A stretch of 64,000 nt of DNA from Pandoraea aquatica (GTDB taxonomy: Bacteria; Pseudomonadota; Gammaproteobacteria; Burkholderiales; Burkholderiaceae). Position numbers and translations under genes: made by a program. The notes beneath the pieces are model-generated. The model did no database searches. It had not been told where the DNA came from and worked only from the letters and a program-made list of their open reading frames with translations. The stretch lies in contig NZ_CABPSN010000002.1 of the NCBI RefSeq assembly GCF_902459565.1, forward strand, positions 372,001 through 436,000. Direction: 5' to 3'. Below are positions 61,243 through 64,000 of this stretch, piece by piece; position 1 is the stretch's first letter; every line of letters starts with the position of its first letter.

Positions 61243-63327
61243 ATGTCAGAACAGCCGTCCGCCGCCGCCCGCGATCCGTGGGCCGAACTCAACGACCGTC
61301 AGCGTGAAGCCGTCGACTTCGGCGTGGGCGACGATGGCGCGCCTGGCGGTCCGTTGCTCGTGATTGCCGGGGCGGGATCCGGCAAGACGAGTACGCTCGC
61401 GCACCGGGTCGCGAACCTGATCGTGCGTGGCGCAGACCCCAACCGCATCCTGCTGCTCACCTTCTCGCGACGTGCTGCCGGGGAAATGGAGCGGCGCGTG
61501 GGGGCCGTGTTGCAGAAGGTACTGGGGCTGTCGTCGACACAACCGCCGTCGCTGCCGTGGGCAGGTACGTTCCATGCGATCGGCGCACGGTTGCTGCGCG
61601 ATTTCGCGCCGCGCATCGGGCTGTCGGAAGCGTTCACCATCCATGACCGCAGCGACGCCGAGGACCTGCTCGGGCTGGTCCGGCACGATATGGGTTTTTC
61701 CGCCACGCAGTCGCGTTTCCCGCTCAAAGGCACGTGTCTGTCGATCTACTCGCGCGTGGTGAACAGTCAGGCACCGCTGGCCGAAGTGCTTGCGAAGCAT
61801 TTCCCGTGGTGTGCGCAATGGGAGGCGCAACTCAAGCAGCTTTTCGGCGGCTATGTGGATGCGAAGCAAGTGCAGCACGTGCTCGATTACGACGACCTGC
61901 TGCTGTACTGGGCGGAGACGATGGGCGCGCCGGAACTGGCGCGCGAACTCGATGCGCGCTTCGATCATGTGCTCGTCGACGAGTATCAGGACACCAATCG
62001 CTTGCAGGCGCAGATTCTGCTCTCGATGAAACCGGACGGGCGCGGTCTGACGGTCGTGGGCGACGACGCGCAATCGATCTACGCGTTTCGCGCGGCGACG
62101 ATCCGCAACATCCTCGATTTCCCGGGCCAGTTTGCCGAGCCGGCACATGTGGTGACGCTGGAGCGTAACTACTGTTCGACGCAGCCGATTCTCGATGCGT
62201 CCAACGCCGTGATCGCCGAGTCGAACGAGCGCTACGCGAAGGCGTTGTGGACGGACCGGCCGTCGGACCGGTTGCCGCAACTCGTCAACGTGAGCGACGA
62301 ATCGGGGCAGGCGCGCTGGGTCGCCGATCAGGTGCTGGCGCAACGTGAGACCGGCACGCGACTCACGCAACAGGCGGTGCTGTTTCGCACGGGCAGTCAC
62401 AGTGCGGCGCTGGAGCTGGAGCTTACTCGTCGCAATATTCCGTTCGTGAAGTTCGGGGGATTGAAGTTTCTCGAAGCGGCGCACGTGAAGGACATGCTGT
62501 CGATCTTGCGGTGGGCGCATAACCCGGCGAGCCGTCTGTCGGGTTTTCGCGTCGCGCAACTGATCCCCGGCATCGGGCCTGTGAGCGCTACGCGGTTGCT
62601 CGATGCCATGGCGCAGTCAGCCACACCCGCGCAGGTGCTGGCCGAGTTCAAGCCACCGTCGGGTGCCGCCACGGAGTGGCGAGCGTTCGTCGAAGTCTTT
62701 ATGACGCTGCACGACATGCGCCTGGCGTGGCCGGCAGACGTGGATCTGGCGCTGCGCTGGTACGCGCCGCTGCTCACGCAACGTTTCGACGATGCCGCCG
62801 TGCGTCAGGCCGATCTCGAACAACTCGCGCGCATCGCCAATACGTACGGCTCGCGCGAGCAGTTCCTGACCGAGCTGACGCTCGATCCCCCCGATGCCAC
62901 AAGCGCGCAATCCGGTCCACCGCTCCTCGACGAGGATTACCTGATCCTGTCGACGATTCACAGCGCCAAGGGGCAGGAGTGGCATTCGGTGTACGTGCTC
63001 AACGTGGTCGATGGCTGTATTCCGTCCGATATGAGCACTGGCGACGACGAAGACATCGAGGAAGAGCGACGCCTGCTCTACGTGGCGATGACACGTGCAA
63101 AAGAGTCGCTGCAACTGGTCGTGCCGCAGCGGTTCTACGTCCATCAGCAAACCGGACTGGGCGATCGCCACGTGTACGGCACGCGCAGCCGTTTCGTGTC
63201 CGACAAGATGCTGCCGCTGTACGACATTTTCCCGAAGCCGCGTGAGGACGATGTGCCGCGCGGGCCGGTCGGTGACGTCACGGTGCACATCGACGTTGCA
63301 AGGAAGCTTCGCAATGCCTGGTCCTGA
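61243..63327 (+). CDS. UvrD/Rep-family ATP-dependent DNA helicase
   Basis: This 694-residue superfamily 1A helicase has motif I IAGAGSGKTSTL (41-52), Ia LLLTFSRRAAGEM, II VLVDEYQDTNR (about 244-254), III VVGDDAQSIYAFRAAT, IV TLERNYCSTQPIL, V STIHSAKGQEWHSVYVLNVVDG and VI EEERRLLYVAMTRAKESL. It unwinds DNA 3' to 5' in repair or replication restart. It is shorter than E. coli UvrD, and may be a paralogue beside the main UvrD. No ribosome binding site is obvious. A near-consensus LexA box upstream suggests damage induction. It overlaps the next gene by 14 bp. Confidence 0.93.
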   Translation: MSEQPSAAARDPWAELNDRQREAVDFGVGDDGAPGGPLLVIAGAGSGKTSTLAHRVANLIVRGADPNRILLLTFSRRAAGEMERRVGAVLQKVLGLSSTQPPSLPWAGTFHAIGARLLRDFAPRIGLSEAFTIHDRSDAEDLLGLVRHDMGFSATQSRFPLKGTCLSIYSRVVNSQAPLAEVLAKHFPWCAQWEAQLKQLFGGYVDAKQVQHVLDYDDLLLYWAETMGAPELARELDARFDHVLVDEYQDTNRLQAQILLSMKPDGRGLTVVGDDAQSIYAFRAATIRNILDFPGQFAEPAHVVTLERNYCSTQPILDASNAVIAESNERYAKALWTDRPSDRLPQLVNVSDESGQARWVADQVLAQRETGTRLTQQAVLFRTGSHSAALELELTRRNIPFVKFGGLKFLEAAHVKDMLSILRWAHNPASRLSGFRVAQLIPGIGPVSATRLLDAMAQSATPAQVLAEFKPPSGAATEWRAFVEVFMTLHDMRLAWPADVDLALRWYAPLLTQRFDDAAVRQADLEQLARIANTYGSREQFLTELTLDPPDATSAQSGPPLLDEDYLILSTIHSAKGQEWHSVYVLNVVDGCIPSDMSTGDDEDIEEERRLLYVAMTRAKESLQLVVPQRFYVHQQTGLGDRHVYGTRSRFVSDKMLPLYDIFPKPREDDVPRGPVGDVTVHIDVARKLRNAWS

Positions 63328-63811
63328 ACATCGTTCCGACATCGTGCTGCGTGAAGCACGTGAATCCGATATCGATACCGTGACGAACCTTCTCATGCAG
63401 ACGTATCGGACGACATGGGCGCCGATGCTGCGTCCGGAGGTCGCGGCGGCATTCGCTTCCGGTGAACGCACGCGCGCCTATGTGCAGACGCATTGGCCCG
63501 AATTCGTGGTGGCTGTTCCGTTCGCGTCGGATGACGATGTCGTCGGCATGGTGCACGTGGTGGGTGATTTCATCGATGCATTGCACGTGGCACCTTCTCA
63601 GCAGCGACGCGGTGTCGGTGCGTTGCTGCTCGCACACGCAGAAGCGACAATGCGGTCGCTCGGCCACCCGCTGGCAAGACTCGAGACCGACACGTTCAAC
63701 GTGCAGAGCCGCGCGTTTTATGTCCGCAATGGGTATCGGGAAGTGGCCACCTATCCCGACGAGGAATGGGACAGCGGCTTCACCACCGTGCTGCTGACGA
63801 AAGCACTGTAG
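63314..63811 (+). CDS. GNAT family N-acetyltransferase
   Basis: This 165-residue protein has the GNAT outline: IVLREARESDIDTVTNLLMQTYR at the N terminus, the acetyl-CoA loop LHVAPSQQRRGVGALLLAHAEATM (QRRGVG binds the pyrophosphate), and NVQSRAFYVRNGYREVA. The substrate is unknown. Its ATG at 63314 lies within the last codons of the helicase gene in another frame, so it is translationally coupled to it and probably shares its regulation. Confidence 0.9.
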   Translation: MPGPEHRSDIVLREARESDIDTVTNLLMQTYRTTWAPMLRPEVAAAFASGERTRAYVQTHWPEFVVAVPFASDDDVVGMVHVVGDFIDALHVAPSQQRRGVGALLLAHAEATMRSLGHPLARLETDTFNVQSRAFYVRNGYREVATYPDEEWDSGFTTVLLTKAL

Positions 63812-63888
63812 GGACGGTCTTTCGCATCGCGCAGTGCTGTGAAATCTTTCGTCACGTTTCCGCTGTCAGGCGCGGAAATTTTCTAAAG

Positions 63889-63916
63889 TTGCCGTCTTCT
63901 GTGCATCAGGTATAGT
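63889..63916 (+). promoter_or_regulatory. Putative sigma-70 promoter for a gene beyond the window
   Basis: TTGCCG, a 16-bp spacer and TATAGT form a good sigma-70 promoter. About 85 bp remain to the window end with no ORF start seen, so the gene it drives must lie to the right. Confidence 0.5.
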
Positions 63917-64000
63917 CGCCGCATCGGCGGCGGAGCATTGCGCTCGCGCTGCTCGGAATACCGAAGAAACGGGTTGTCGTGGGAGTGTCGTGAGATTTTG

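Noticed and set aside
1-64000. tRNA, rRNA, CRISPR arrays, insertion sequences or prophage genes
   Set aside because: I looked for T-loop motifs, regularly spaced repeats, transposase or integrase motifs and terminal inverted repeats and found none that hold up. The tandem repeats seen are short regulatory-type arrays.

Overview
The window is about 63-65% GC, densely packed and free of insertion sequences, tRNAs or rRNAs. Gene content (GlxA-type regulators, two Burkholderia-type trimeric porins, MocR with a beta-alanine aminotransferase, 5-oxoprolinase subunits, a TctDE-like two-component pair) points to a beta-proteobacterium of the family Burkholderiaceae. Pandoraea is my best guess from gene order, but that is inference and not demonstrated.

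Left part (1-26.6 kb) is mostly housekeeping and metabolism. It holds a DUF1059 protein, an MFS transporter, a GlxA/AraC regulator, a secreted two-lobed aspartic-protease-like protein, a MocR regulator divergent from an omega-amino-acid aminotransferase and malonate-semialdehyde dehydrogenase pair (beta-alanine breakdown), a ygfA-pxpB-pxpC-pxpA operon, a Slt-type lytic transglycosylase, an NDUFA9-like protein, GST-cca, a GltI-like binding protein, a MidA/NDUFAF7-like methyltransferase, a FolM-like SDR with folB and ttcA, then glmU and glmS. It ends with a small DUF3224-VOC operon preceded by a LexA-like operator.

Middle (26.7-42.3 kb) is the most unusual part. Two tandem paralogous small IPT/TIG-like genes each carry their own terminator and their own 20-bp lux-box-like palindrome placed where a LuxR-type activator would sit. 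A decayed porin fragment lies beside them and an intact porin follows. Then comes a single-strand run of about 12 genes encoding a hybrid type II secretion/type IV pilus-like machine (GspG, lytic transglycosylase, GspF, GspE, PilM/N/O/P-like platform proteins, secretin, three more pseudopilins). Directly upstream on the same strand is a secreted AA10 lytic polysaccharide monooxygenase with a chitin-binding module, the likely cargo, and beyond it a cytochrome b561.

Right part (42.3-64 kb) holds a saccharopine-dehydrogenase-like enzyme, a porin, an ABC importer with a divergent two-component system, a solitary cysteine desulfurase, a LysR regulator divergent from two SDR genes with complementary active-site losses, and a catalase. 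These are followed by a PD-(D/E)XK nuclease-like gene with an unknown partner, a fluoride riboswitch with a CLC-F type fluoride exporter, a DUF72 protein, and a UvrD-like helicase with a near-consensus LexA box overlapping a GNAT gene.
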